Source: JBHEPS01 sp046261635 (GTDB lineage: Bacteria > Acidobacteriota > Thermoanaerobaculia > Gp7-AA8). Taken from it: a DNA stretch of 20,781 nt. Shown piece by piece: positions 1 to 5,979 of this stretch. Location of the stretch: the NCBI GenBank assembly GCA_046261635.1, contig JBHEOL010000362.1, forward strand, positions 1 to 20,781, read 5' to 3'. Below the pieces are notes generated by a model. That model worked only from the letters and a program-made list of their open reading frames with translations, was not told the origin of the DNA and did no database searches. Position 1 is the stretch's first letter. The number at the start of each line of letters is the position of its first letter. A program made the position numbers and the translations under genes.

Positions 1-511
1 CGTACTCCTTGAGCGCCTCGGCCGTCCGGTTGTTCTGCGAATAAAGGTCGGCGAGCTTGACGTGGACGTTGATCGAGTTCGGATCGAGCTCGGCGATCTT
101 CTGGAAAGTCGCGAGCGCCTTGTCCGGCTCGCCGTGCTTCAGATAGTAGTCGGCGAGGACCTGGTACTGGCTCTTGGCCTCCATGGCGAGGCCCTGCTTC
201 GCGTAGAGATCCGCGAGCCTCCCATAGATGTCGAGCCTGGAGGGATCCAGCTTGTTGATCTTCTTGAAGATCGCGATCGACTTGAGGAAAAAGCCGTCCT
301 TCGCGTAATGGTCGGCGATCCGCGTGTAGACCTTGACGGCTTCGTCGGTCCGATTGACCCGCACCCAGAGATCGCCGATGCGATTGAGGGTGTTCACATC
401 GTTGGGATTGTCATCGAGGAGCCGCTCGTACTCCTTGATGGCGGCTTCGGTCTTTCCTTTGCCGACGAGCTTTTCCGCGCTCGCTACGATCTTGTCGCGT
501 TGGATGGCCAT
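1..511 (-). CDS. TPR-repeat protein, N-terminal part (runs off left edge)
   Basis: The first 170 codons are open and the stop lies outside the window. The sequence begins MAIQRDKIVASAEKLVGKGK and consists of tandem helical tetratricopeptide-like units of about 34 residues. Each carries the usual A-Y/W, G-L-A and P spacing, for example segments ending LLDDNPNDVN, INKLDPSRLD and IAELDPNSIN at the helix-turn positions. No signal peptide or membrane segment is visible, so this part should be cytoplasmic. TPR arrays are protein-protein scaffolds; the partner cannot be read from the sequence. The ATG lies 9 bp after the rnhB stop on the same strand, so the gene is probably co-transcribed with the rpsP-rplS-rnhB cluster. 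No strong Shine-Dalgarno sequence is seen, which suggests translational coupling. The position after rnhB is often held by yraN or another gene in other genomes, so the TPR gene is a lineage-specific neighbour. Confidence 0.85.
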   Translation of the reverse strand, partial: MAIQRDKIVASAEKLVGKGKTEAAIKEYERLLDDNPNDVNTLNRIGDLWVRVNRTDEAVKVYTRIADHYAKDGFFLKSIAIFKKINKLDPSRLDIYGRLADLYAKQGLAMEAKSQYQVLADYYLKHGEPDKALATFQKIAELDPNSINVHVKLADLYSQNNRTAEALKEY

Positions 512-520
512 AACACTCTG

Positions 521-1171
521 TCAGTGACTCGCTTCGAACAATCCCGGATGATCTACACCCTCGAATGAGCGCCGATGAATCGGAGTCGGCCCGAACCGTT
601 CGAGTGCGCGATAGTGGCTCTCTGTGCCGTACCCGCGATTATTGGCGAAATCGTACTGAGGATAGCAGCGATCATACGACTCCATCAAAAGATCGCGATA
701 GACCTTTGCGACTACCGATGCGGCCGCGATCGATACACAGCGCCGGTCACCCTGAATCAGCGGAACCTGCGGCATCTGGAGAGATTCGATCAATACCGCG
801 TCAAGGAGCAGGATTTCCGGGCGGCAGGGAAGGCCTTCCACGGCCACCTTCATCGCCAGCTTGCTTGCGCGCAGGATGTTGATCCGGTCGATCGTCGCCG
901 GCTCCACCACGCCGATCCCCACCGCCACCGCCCGGTCGAGGATCCGCCGGCAGAGCAGGGCTCTCTCGTCGTGGCTGAGCAGTTTCGAGTCGTTGACGCC
1001 GGGCATGACGTCATCCGGGAGGATGACTGCCGCCGCCACCACGGGGCCGGCCAGACAGCCCCGCCCGACCTCGTCGGTGCCGGCGATCGCCCGGAACCCC
1101 TCGGCCCGCAGCGACCGCTCCACGGCAGCCATCTCCGCGAGCCGGGCCAGCTCGCTCAACAGAGCGCCCAT
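521..1171 (-). CDS. rnhB: Ribonuclease HII
   Basis: Ribonuclease HII cleaves the RNA strand of RNA-DNA hybrids and initiates removal of single ribonucleotides misincorporated into DNA. The 216-residue protein matches the usual family length. The signature GTDEVGRG carries catalytic D33 and E34. The third acidic residue is D124 in LLLDAV and the fourth is D142 in QGDRR, spaced 18 residues apart as in the E. coli enzyme (D108/D126). The ASVVAKVYRD block and the NRGYGTESH segment are also present. I chose the ATG at 1171 because it sits 9-12 nt after a GGGAGAG ribosome-binding site and 43 bp after the rplS stop. The reading frame is open upstream to 1411, but that stretch overlaps rplS and is not conserved in character. 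Co-transcription with rplS is the usual arrangement. Confidence 0.95.
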   Translation of the reverse strand: MGALLSELARLAEMAAVERSLRAEGFRAIAGTDEVGRGCLAGPVVAAAVILPDDVMPGVNDSKLLSHDERALLCRRILDRAVAVGIGVVEPATIDRINILRASKLAMKVAVEGLPCRPEILLLDAVLIESLQMPQVPLIQGDRRCVSIAAASVVAKVYRDLLMESYDRCYPQYDFANNRGYGTESHYRALERFGPTPIHRRSFEGVDHPGLFEASH

Positions 1172-1214
1172 CTGGCGCTCTCCCGCTCGGCCGGCCCTCA
1201 GCTCGAATGGAACG

Positions 1215-1565
1215 TCAGCCCTTGCGCTTTTCCTCGATGCGCGCCGCTTTCCCGCGGAGGTTCCGGAGGTAGTAGAGCTTCGCGCGACGGACTCGGCCAT
1301 GTCGTTCCACCTCGATCCGGTCGATGATCGGCGAATAGAGCGGGAACATCCTCTCCACTCCGACTCCCCCGGACATCTTCCGGACCGTGAACATCGAGCG
1401 GCTTCCGCCACCCTTCCGCGAAATTACGATGCCCTGAAAAATCTGGATGCGCTCTTTTTCGCCTTCCTTGACCCGGACGTGCACCTTGATGGTGTCTCCC
1501 GGCTCGAAGGGGGGCATTTCGCGGGTCATCTCCGCGGACTCGACAATTTTCATCAGATCGGCCAT
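1215..1565 (-). CDS. rplS: 50S ribosomal protein L19
   Basis: L19 sits at the interface of the 30S and 50S subunits. The product is 116 residues, against 115 in E. coli. Diagnostic stretches are PPFEPGDTIKVHVRVKEG, the IQIFQGIVI strand, GGGSRSMFTVRK, GVGVERMFPLYSP and the basic tail RRAKLYYLRNLRGKAARI. The ATG at 1565 is preferred: GGAAGG lies about 9 nt upstream. A TTG six bases earlier is also in frame but is too close to that site. The gene follows the rimM-trmD fusion after 82 bp and precedes rnhB by 43 bp, in the widely conserved trmD-rplS-rnhB order. Nothing about the protein itself is unusual. Confidence 0.97.
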   Translation of the reverse strand: MADLMKIVESAEMTREMPPFEPGDTIKVHVRVKEGEKERIQIFQGIVISRKGGGSRSMFTVRKMSGGVGVERMFPLYSPIIDRIEVERHGRVRRAKLYYLRNLRGKAARIEEKRKG

Positions 1566-1647
1566 GGTCAACTACCTTCCACTTTCTTCCAGTTGGCGGA
1601 GCTTCTAAGCATCGCTCAACTGTCCTTATCTTTCAAGCACTTCGCGT

Positions 1648-3027
1648 CTATTTCTGCTCCGGCCGCCCGAGGGCGTTGAGCATCTGTTCGGCCTCGGGAT
1701 CGAGCTCGACCCCTTCCAGAAGGTCCGACCGCTTTTCCAGGGTTGCCCGGAGTGACTGCTCTTTTCGCCACTGCCGGATCTTCTCAGCATGACCCGACAG
1801 CAGGACCTCCGGGACTTTCATCCCTCGGAGCTCGGCCGGGCGCGTGTAGTGCGGGTGATCGAGCAGCCCCGTATAAAACGAATCGGCCTCGACGGAATTC
1901 CAGTCTCCCACGACCCCTTCGACCAGCCGCGCCACCGCGTCGGTGATCAGCATGGCGGGCAGCTCCCCACCCGAAACCACGAAATCTCCCACGGAGACCT
2001 CGCGGTTGACCAGCGCGAGGCGCACCCTCTCATCGAATCCCTCGTATCGGCCACAGAGGAAGACCAGCCACTGTTCGGAAGCGAGCTCCCGCGCCATGTC
2101 GTGATTGAAGACCGCCCCTTGCGGCGAAGGGAGGAGGACGGTCGGCGAGGCGCCGGGCGCTCCCGATTCCCGGATCGCGTCCAGGCAGCGGAAGACCGGT
2201 TCCGCGAGCATCACCATGCCGGCTCCTCCCCCGTAGGCCTGGTCGTCGGTCGACCGGTGCCGATCCGAGGTGAAATCCCTCAGGTCCCACACCTTGACGG
2301 TCAGGATCCCGGCGCCGATCGCTTTTGCGACGATCCCTTCCGCCAGGAGCGGCTCGAACATCGCGGGGAAAATCGAGACGAAGTCGACGCGGAGCCGCGA
2401 GGCGCGCGGGTCGGAGTTGGATTCGGACTCGGGCTTCTGCCGGGGCGTCGGGTCGGGCTGGACCTGATCGGCGGAACCGAGATCCTCGAGACCCCCGGGG
2501 AGGTCGGCGACGATCTCTCCCGCGGCGAGGTCGATGCGGGTGCAGATCGAGGAAGCGAAGGGAAGGTCGAACGTTCCGCCCTCCGGTCGCCTCACGGCGA
2601 GCAGGACGCCCCCGCCCCCTTCGCCCGCGTCGGTGACCACTCCGATCCTCCGGCCGTCCGGTGCGACGATGGCGAGCCCGATCAGGTCATGGAGGAAGAA
2701 CTCCCCCTCGTCCAGCTGCCGGGCCTGGTCCGGGGCGACTTCGAGGGTCCAGAGCTGGAGGGGCCGCACCGCTTCAGGGGTGTCCACTCCCGCGAGCTTG
2801 AGGAGCACCCGGTCCTTATGCTGGCGAACCGATTCGATCTCGACTCGCCGGACCTGCTCACGGTCGGGAGAGACGAGCCAGGCGCTCTCCATTTCGTCGA
2901 AGCGCTCCGGCGTGTCGGTCAGCGGTTCGACGCTGATCTCACCGCGGATTCCGTGCGAACGGCGGAGGACGCCGACGGCGATCAGATCGGCCGGCGAGAC
3001 CGGAGGGTTCGAATCGCGGGGATTCAT
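1648..3027 (-). CDS. rimM-trmD: Fused RimM (16S rRNA processing/30S maturation) - TrmD (tRNA m1G37 methyltransferase)
   Basis: One 459-codon frame encodes two proteins that are normally separate. Residues about 14-182 are RimM, the 30S maturation factor that binds S19: VGVLRRSHGIRGEISVEPLT, then the PRC-barrel part with EGEFFLHDLIGL. Residues about 213-455 are TrmD, which uses S-adenosylmethionine to methylate G37 of tRNAs. It shows VDFVSIFPAMFEPL, DQAYGGGAGMVM (263-273), the knotted SAM site LCGRYEGFDERV (324-335), SVGDFVVSGGELP and DHPHYTRP. Residues about 183-212 form a hydrophilic linker rich in P, S, D and E. From the linker to the first TrmD strand there is no in-frame ATG, GTG or TTG. 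The first ATG is the Met of PAMFEPL, which would delete that strand, so TrmD can only be made as part of the fusion. The start ATG lies 17 bp after the khpA stop. Both domains look intact. Confidence 0.93.
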   Translation of the reverse strand: MNPRDSNPPVSPADLIAVGVLRRSHGIRGEISVEPLTDTPERFDEMESAWLVSPDREQVRRVEIESVRQHKDRVLLKLAGVDTPEAVRPLQLWTLEVAPDQARQLDEGEFFLHDLIGLAIVAPDGRRIGVVTDAGEGGGGVLLAVRRPEGGTFDLPFASSICTRIDLAAGEIVADLPGGLEDLGSADQVQPDPTPRQKPESESNSDPRASRLRVDFVSIFPAMFEPLLAEGIVAKAIGAGILTVKVWDLRDFTSDRHRSTDDQAYGGGAGMVMLAEPVFRCLDAIRESGAPGASPTVLLPSPQGAVFNHDMARELASEQWLVFLCGRYEGFDERVRLALVNREVSVGDFVVSGGELPAMLITDAVARLVEGVVGDWNSVEADSFYTGLLDHPHYTRPAELRGMKVPEVLLSGHAEKIRQWRKEQSLRATLEKRSDLLEGVELDPEAEQMLNALGRPEQK

Positions 3028-3044
3028 CCAGAGCGCTCCGCGAG

Positions 3045-3275
3045 TCAGTCGAGGATATCGAGAATGTAGCGCTCGTCACCGCGCGAAGCAGCGGCGGAGA
3101 GGATGCTGCGCATCGCACGAGCGGTCCGGCCCTGACGGCCGATGACCTTCCCCAGGTCCGCGGGGGCGACCTGGAGCTCGAGTACGGTGGTCTGATTCCT
3201 CTCGCGCTCGGTCACGCGGACCTGGCCGGGCTCGTCGACGAGCGACTTCGCGAGAAATTCGACGAGCTCGCGCAC
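3045..3275 (-). CDS. khpA: KH-domain RNA-binding protein KhpA (YlqC family)
   Basis: This small protein of 76 residues is a single KH domain. The GxxG RNA-binding loop is seen in KVIGRQGRTARAMRSIL, preceded by the strand VLELQVAPADLG and an amphipathic N-terminal helix (VRELVEFLAKSLVDEP). KhpA proteins bind RNA, in several bacteria as a partner of KhpB, and influence cell division or RNA turnover; that role is family knowledge, not shown here. The start is a GTG four bases after the rpsP stop, with AAGAAGG lying inside the end of rpsP about 9 nt upstream, so translation is likely coupled to rpsP. The same frame stays open back to 3473, but that part is rpsP read in another frame. The rpsP-khpA-rimM order is widely conserved. 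Confidence 0.93.
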   Translation of the reverse strand: MRELVEFLAKSLVDEPGQVRVTERERNQTTVLELQVAPADLGKVIGRQGRTARAMRSILSAAASRGDERYILDILD

Positions 3276-3279
3276 GGTC

Positions 3280-3510
3280 TCAGGCCTTCTTGAGGAGCGA
3301 TTTGACGGTGTCGGAGAGCTGGGCGCCCTTGCTGACCCAGAAATCGACCCGCTCGCGGTCGAGCTTGAGCTCGATCGGCTTTTTGGTCGGGTTGTAGAAG
3401 CCGATCTGTTCGAGGGTCGCGGCGGACGGGGTCCGCTGCGAGTCGGAGACGACGATCCGGTAAAAAGGGGCATGCTTCGAGCCCTGGCGGCGCAGACGAA
3501 TCTTCAGCAT
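3280..3510 (-). CDS. rpsP: 30S ribosomal protein S16
   Basis: S16 is a primary assembly protein of the 30S subunit. The 76-residue product shows the family hallmarks MLKIRLRRQGSKHAPFYRIVVSDS, then LEQIGFYNPTKKP, and the C-terminal VDFWVSKGAQLSDTVKSLLKK. A purine-rich GAAGGAAA lies about 10 nt before the ATG. The 99 bp between this gene and ffh contain a TAAAAT hexamer (minus strand, 3548-3553) that could be a -10 element. I do not see a convincing -35 at the right distance, so a separate rpsP promoter is possible but unproven. The gene heads the rpsP-khpA-rimM/trmD-rplS-rnhB run. Confidence 0.97.
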   Translation of the reverse strand: MLKIRLRRQGSKHAPFYRIVVSDSQRTPSAATLEQIGFYNPTKKPIELKLDRERVDFWVSKGAQLSDTVKSLLKKA

Positions 3511-3609
3511 CTCGAGTGATTTCCTTCGCTGATCTGTTGGTCGTTCAATTTTAGGGAATTAGCCCACTGCGGGCAGTTCACCGTCATAACCCGGAAAGTA
3601 ACCCCGGTC

Positions 3610-4953
3610 TCACTGGAACAATTCCGGGGGGAGACCTTTGGTGAGCCGGGCGAGTTTCCGGGGACCCATCCCCTTCGAGAAAGTCTTCATCATCTTCTTC
3701 ATGGCGAGGTATTGCTTGAGCAGGCGGTTGATCTCCTGGACGGTAGTCCCGGAGCCGCGGGCGATCCGCTTCTTCCGCGACCCGTTCAGAAGCTGAGGGT
3801 GCTCCCGCTCGCGGGCCGTCATCGAGTCGAGAATCGCCTGCATTCGGACGATGGCGCCCTCGTCGACATCCTCTTCGCGCACCTTCCCCCCGAGGCCCGG
3901 GAGGAGCTGCATGATCTGGGACATCGGCCCCATCTTCCTGACCTGTCCGAGCTGGGCCCGGAGATCTTCGAGGGTGAAGCGGTCCTTCGCGACGCGCTCG
4001 GCGAGGCGGGCGGCTTCCTTCTGATCGACTTCGGACTCGACTTTCTCGATCAGGGTGAGAACGTCGCCCATGCCGAGGATCCGGGTCGCCATCCGGTCGG
4101 GGTGGAACAGGTCGAGGTCGGCGTACTTTTCTCCGACGCCGACCATCTTGATGGGGCGGTTCACGACCGATTTGATCGACAGGGCCGCGCCTCCGCGCGC
4201 GTCACCGTCGAGCTTGGTCAGCACGATGCCGGTGATCCCGAGGCGCGTGTCGAACTCTTTCGCGGACTTGACCGCATCCTGCCCCGTCATGGCGTCGGCG
4301 ACGAAGAGGATCTCGGACGGGCGGGTCTCGCGTTTGATCGACTCGAGCTCGGCCATCAGCGCGTCGTCGATGTGAAGACGCCCGGCTGTATCGAGAATGA
4401 CGGTGTCGTAGAGAAGGGTCCGCGCTTCCTTCAGCGCTTCGCGGGCGATGCGGAGCGGGTCGCGGAGCTCGCCGATCTCGTGGAAGGGGGTCTTCGTATC
4501 GCGGGCAACGACCCGCAGCTGGTCGATTGCGGCAGGCCGATAGACGTCGCAGGGAACGAGGTAGGGTTTACGGCCGCGGCTCTTGAGGTGGAGCGCGAGC
4601 TTGCCGGAGGTCGTCGTCTTACCCGACCCCTGCAGCCCGACCATCATCACGACGGACGGATCGCCCACCAGGGCGAGAGCCACCTGGCTCCCTCCGAGCA
4701 GGTTCTGAAGCTCGTCCCGGACGATCTTGGTGACCTGCTGCGCAGGGGAAAACGCCGTGAGAACTTCCTGGCCCACGGCCTTCTCGCGAACGCGTGCCGT
4801 GAACTCCTTGACGACCTTGAAATGGACGTCAGCCTCGAGAAGGGCGACGCGAATCTCCTTGAGCGCCGTGTCGATGTGCCACTCGTTCAGCGAGGCTTCG
4901 CCGCGAAGGGTCTTGAAGACCCGGTCCATCTTGTCCTGAAGGTTGTCGAACAT
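3610..4953 (-). CDS. ffh: Signal recognition particle GTPase Ffh (SRP54)
   Basis: Ffh binds 4.5S/SRP RNA and the signal sequences of nascent inner-membrane proteins, then docks with FtsY. The 447-residue length is normal. The N domain covers about residues 1-85. The G domain carries GLQGSGKTT (106-114, P loop), DVYRPAAIDQL, DTAGR (188-192), TKLDGDARGG (246-255) and the closing GVGEKYADL. The M domain, about 300-435, is methionine-rich with the RNA-binding helix-turn-helix segment RIARGSGTTVQEINRLL and the C-terminal MKKMMKTFSKGM. The ATG at 4953 gives the canonical MFDNLQDKMDRVFKTLRG start. The gene lies 99 bp upstream of rpsP and 89 bp downstream of the HNH gene on the same strand. No FtsY gene or SRP RNA is seen in the window. 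Confidence 0.98.
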   Translation of the reverse strand: MFDNLQDKMDRVFKTLRGEASLNEWHIDTALKEIRVALLEADVHFKVVKEFTARVREKAVGQEVLTAFSPAQQVTKIVRDELQNLLGGSQVALALVGDPSVVMMVGLQGSGKTTTSGKLALHLKSRGRKPYLVPCDVYRPAAIDQLRVVARDTKTPFHEIGELRDPLRIAREALKEARTLLYDTVILDTAGRLHIDDALMAELESIKRETRPSEILFVADAMTGQDAVKSAKEFDTRLGITGIVLTKLDGDARGGAALSIKSVVNRPIKMVGVGEKYADLDLFHPDRMATRILGMGDVLTLIEKVESEVDQKEAARLAERVAKDRFTLEDLRAQLGQVRKMGPMSQIMQLLPGLGGKVREEDVDEGAIVRMQAILDSMTAREREHPQLLNGSRKKRIARGSGTTVQEINRLLKQYLAMKKMMKTFSKGMGPRKLARLTKGLPPELFQ

Positions 4954-5042
4954 TGGTGGCGTTCTGCTCCCGGGCTGGCGTAACCGGAGCCGCGGCGCGA
5001 ATTATTCGCTGCGGCAGAATTTCGACTCGGTGGCCCCGCGGC

Positions 5043-5630
5043 TCAGTCGTGCGTCAGCTCGACGGACCAGTAGGCCTGATCGAGGAAGTTCTTCCAGATG
5101 TCCGGGTAGGGACGCCCCTGGAGACGATGCAGCGGATGCCAGCGCGGCCGCTCGGGTCTCCGAATCAGCGCCATGTCGGACTCACCGAGGAGCTTGTTGC
5201 CCTTCCTGACGTTGCAGGGGAGGCATGCGCAGACCACGTTCTCCCAGCTCGATCGACCCCCGCGGGAGATCGGCACGACGTGATCGAGCGAGAGCTCTGA
5301 CGAGGAGTACCGCTTTCCGCAGTACTGGCAGCGGTTCTGGTCGCGAATATAGATGTTCGCGCGGGAGAATTTCACTTCCTGACGCGGAACCTTGTCGAAG
5401 CGAAGAAGCTGGACGACCCACGGAACGAGAATGTTGTGGGACGGGGTGGTGATGTAGGCGTCAGCCGTCTGGACCGGGATATCGCGCCAGTGGTCGAAGC
5501 TCCATGTGGCGTAGTCGGCCGAGACCGCGCGGACCTGGCCCTTGTAGAGAAGGGTGAGAGCGCGGCGGACGGACGTGATCTGGACGACCTGGAAAAAGCG
5601 GTTCAGGACCAGCACGTGACCGTCGAGCAT
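5043..5630 (-). CDS. HNH-domain nuclease-like protein
   Basis: The 195-residue protein has an N-terminal part typical of a widespread HNH family (MLDGHVLVLNRFFQVVQITS, then RRALTLLYKGQVRAV). A C-terminal zinc-supported beta-beta-alpha nuclease motif follows: C101-x2-C104, D116-H117 in LDHVVP, N131 in WENVV and C136-x2-C139 in ACLPCN. The residues expected for metal-dependent DNA cleavage are present. Members are usually chromosomal single-copy genes of unknown physiological role; a restriction or repair activity is possible but unproven. The ATG at 5630 directly follows GGGGTGAGG. A GTG six bases earlier is an alternative. The frame is open to 5837, but the extra residues are low-complexity and lie beyond a good promoter. 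The gene is on the ffh strand and diverges from the secreted protein. Confidence 0.88.
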   Translation of the reverse strand: MLDGHVLVLNRFFQVVQITSVRRALTLLYKGQVRAVSADYATWSFDHWRDIPVQTADAYITTPSHNILVPWVVQLLRFDKVPRQEVKFSRANIYIRDQNRCQYCGKRYSSSELSLDHVVPISRGGRSSWENVVCACLPCNVRKGNKLLGESDMALIRRPERPRWHPLHRLQGRPYPDIWKNFLDQAYWSVELTHD

Positions 5631-5711
5631 CCTCACCCCGTAAACGCCATCGCCCGCGGGCTTGTTCCTCGGGTAAACCGCCTTCGAGCAGGGACTTCCG
5701 TCGCCGGCTCG

Positions 5712-5740
5712 ATTGTAAGGCTTTCCCTCCGAGCTTTCCA
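5712..5740 (-). promoter_or_regulatory. Predicted sigma70-type promoter of the HNH gene
   Basis: Read on the minus strand, TGGAAA (5740-5735, 4 of 6 to TTGACA) is followed after exactly 17 bp by TACAAT (5717-5712, 5 of 6 to TATAAT). The predicted start near 5705 gives a leader of about 75 nt before the HNH ATG. This is a consensus match only. Confidence 0.5.
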
Positions 5741-5747
5741 GGACGGA

Positions 5748-5768
5748 GGGGAGGGGAGGAGGGGCGGG
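5748..5768 (+). other. Potential G-quadruplex motif between divergent promoters
   Basis: Four G-runs (GGGG, GGGG, GGGG, GGG) are separated by loops of 1, 4 and 1 bases (A, AGGA, C). This fits the G3+N1-7 rule for an intramolecular quadruplex on the plus strand. It sits 7 bp beyond the -35 of the minus-strand promoter and 23 bp before the -35 of the plus-strand promoter. It is outside any gene I accept. Confidence 0.5.
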
Positions 5769-5791
5769 AAACGCCCGGCGAACCTCCCGGC

Positions 5792-5820
5792 TTGAAAATT
5801 TGCCCATTTTCAGCCATAGT
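5792..5820 (+). promoter_or_regulatory. Predicted sigma70-type promoter of the secreted-protein gene
   Basis: TTGAAA (5792-5797, 5 of 6 to consensus) and CATAGT (5815-5820, 4 of 6) are separated by the optimal 17 bp, in a locally AT-rich patch that stands out from the GC-rich surroundings. The start would be near 5827, leaving a leader of about 150 nt. Confidence 0.5.
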
Positions 5821-5979
5821 TCGCCCCAAAGACCCATGGGGAAGGCGAATCAGCCGGCCTCGCAAGCGATTGAAAACGAACCAGAAGCCAGAAAGCGGAT
5901 GCTGGCGTACAACCCGGGCATGGGCGGCTTCAAGGCGTCGGCCGGGCGCGGGACATCGGGGTGGAATTGGGAGGAATGT

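Larger units (their letters stand above)
5631..5979. other. Gene-free divergent regulatory region between the HNH gene and the secreted-protein gene
   Basis: No convincing gene lies in these 349 bases. The region holds a minus-strand promoter (5712-5740), a G-quadruplex-type tract (5748-5768) and a plus-strand promoter (5792-5820), listed separately. From the predicted plus-strand transcription start near 5827 to the ATG at 5980 there is an untranslated leader of about 150 nt. The leader contains the palindrome CCCATGGG at 5833-5840 and GC-rich segments that could fold. I could not match it to any riboswitch class. It ends in a strong ribosome-binding site, GGGAGGA (5969-5975). Confidence 0.6.

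Noticed and set aside
1172..1411. Upstream extension of rnhB
   Set aside because: It overlaps rplS in another frame; the ATG at 1171 gives the normal RNase HII length and has a good ribosome-binding site.
4989..5015. Imperfect hairpin (GCCGC...GCGGC with inner GCGAA/TTCGC) between the HNH gene and ffh
   Set aside because: Stem is interrupted and has no T tract on the minus strand; not strong enough to call a terminator or attenuator.
5631..5837. 69-residue N-terminal extension of the HNH protein
   Set aside because: Low-complexity sequence overlapping two promoter-like elements. The conserved family start coincides with the ATG at 5630, which has a purine-rich site before it.
5827..5979. 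Possible c-di-GMP (GEMM-I) riboswitch, suggested by a nearby cyclase gene
   Set aside because: The conserved GEMM core (CAAACC with a downstream ACGCAAAGCC) is not present.
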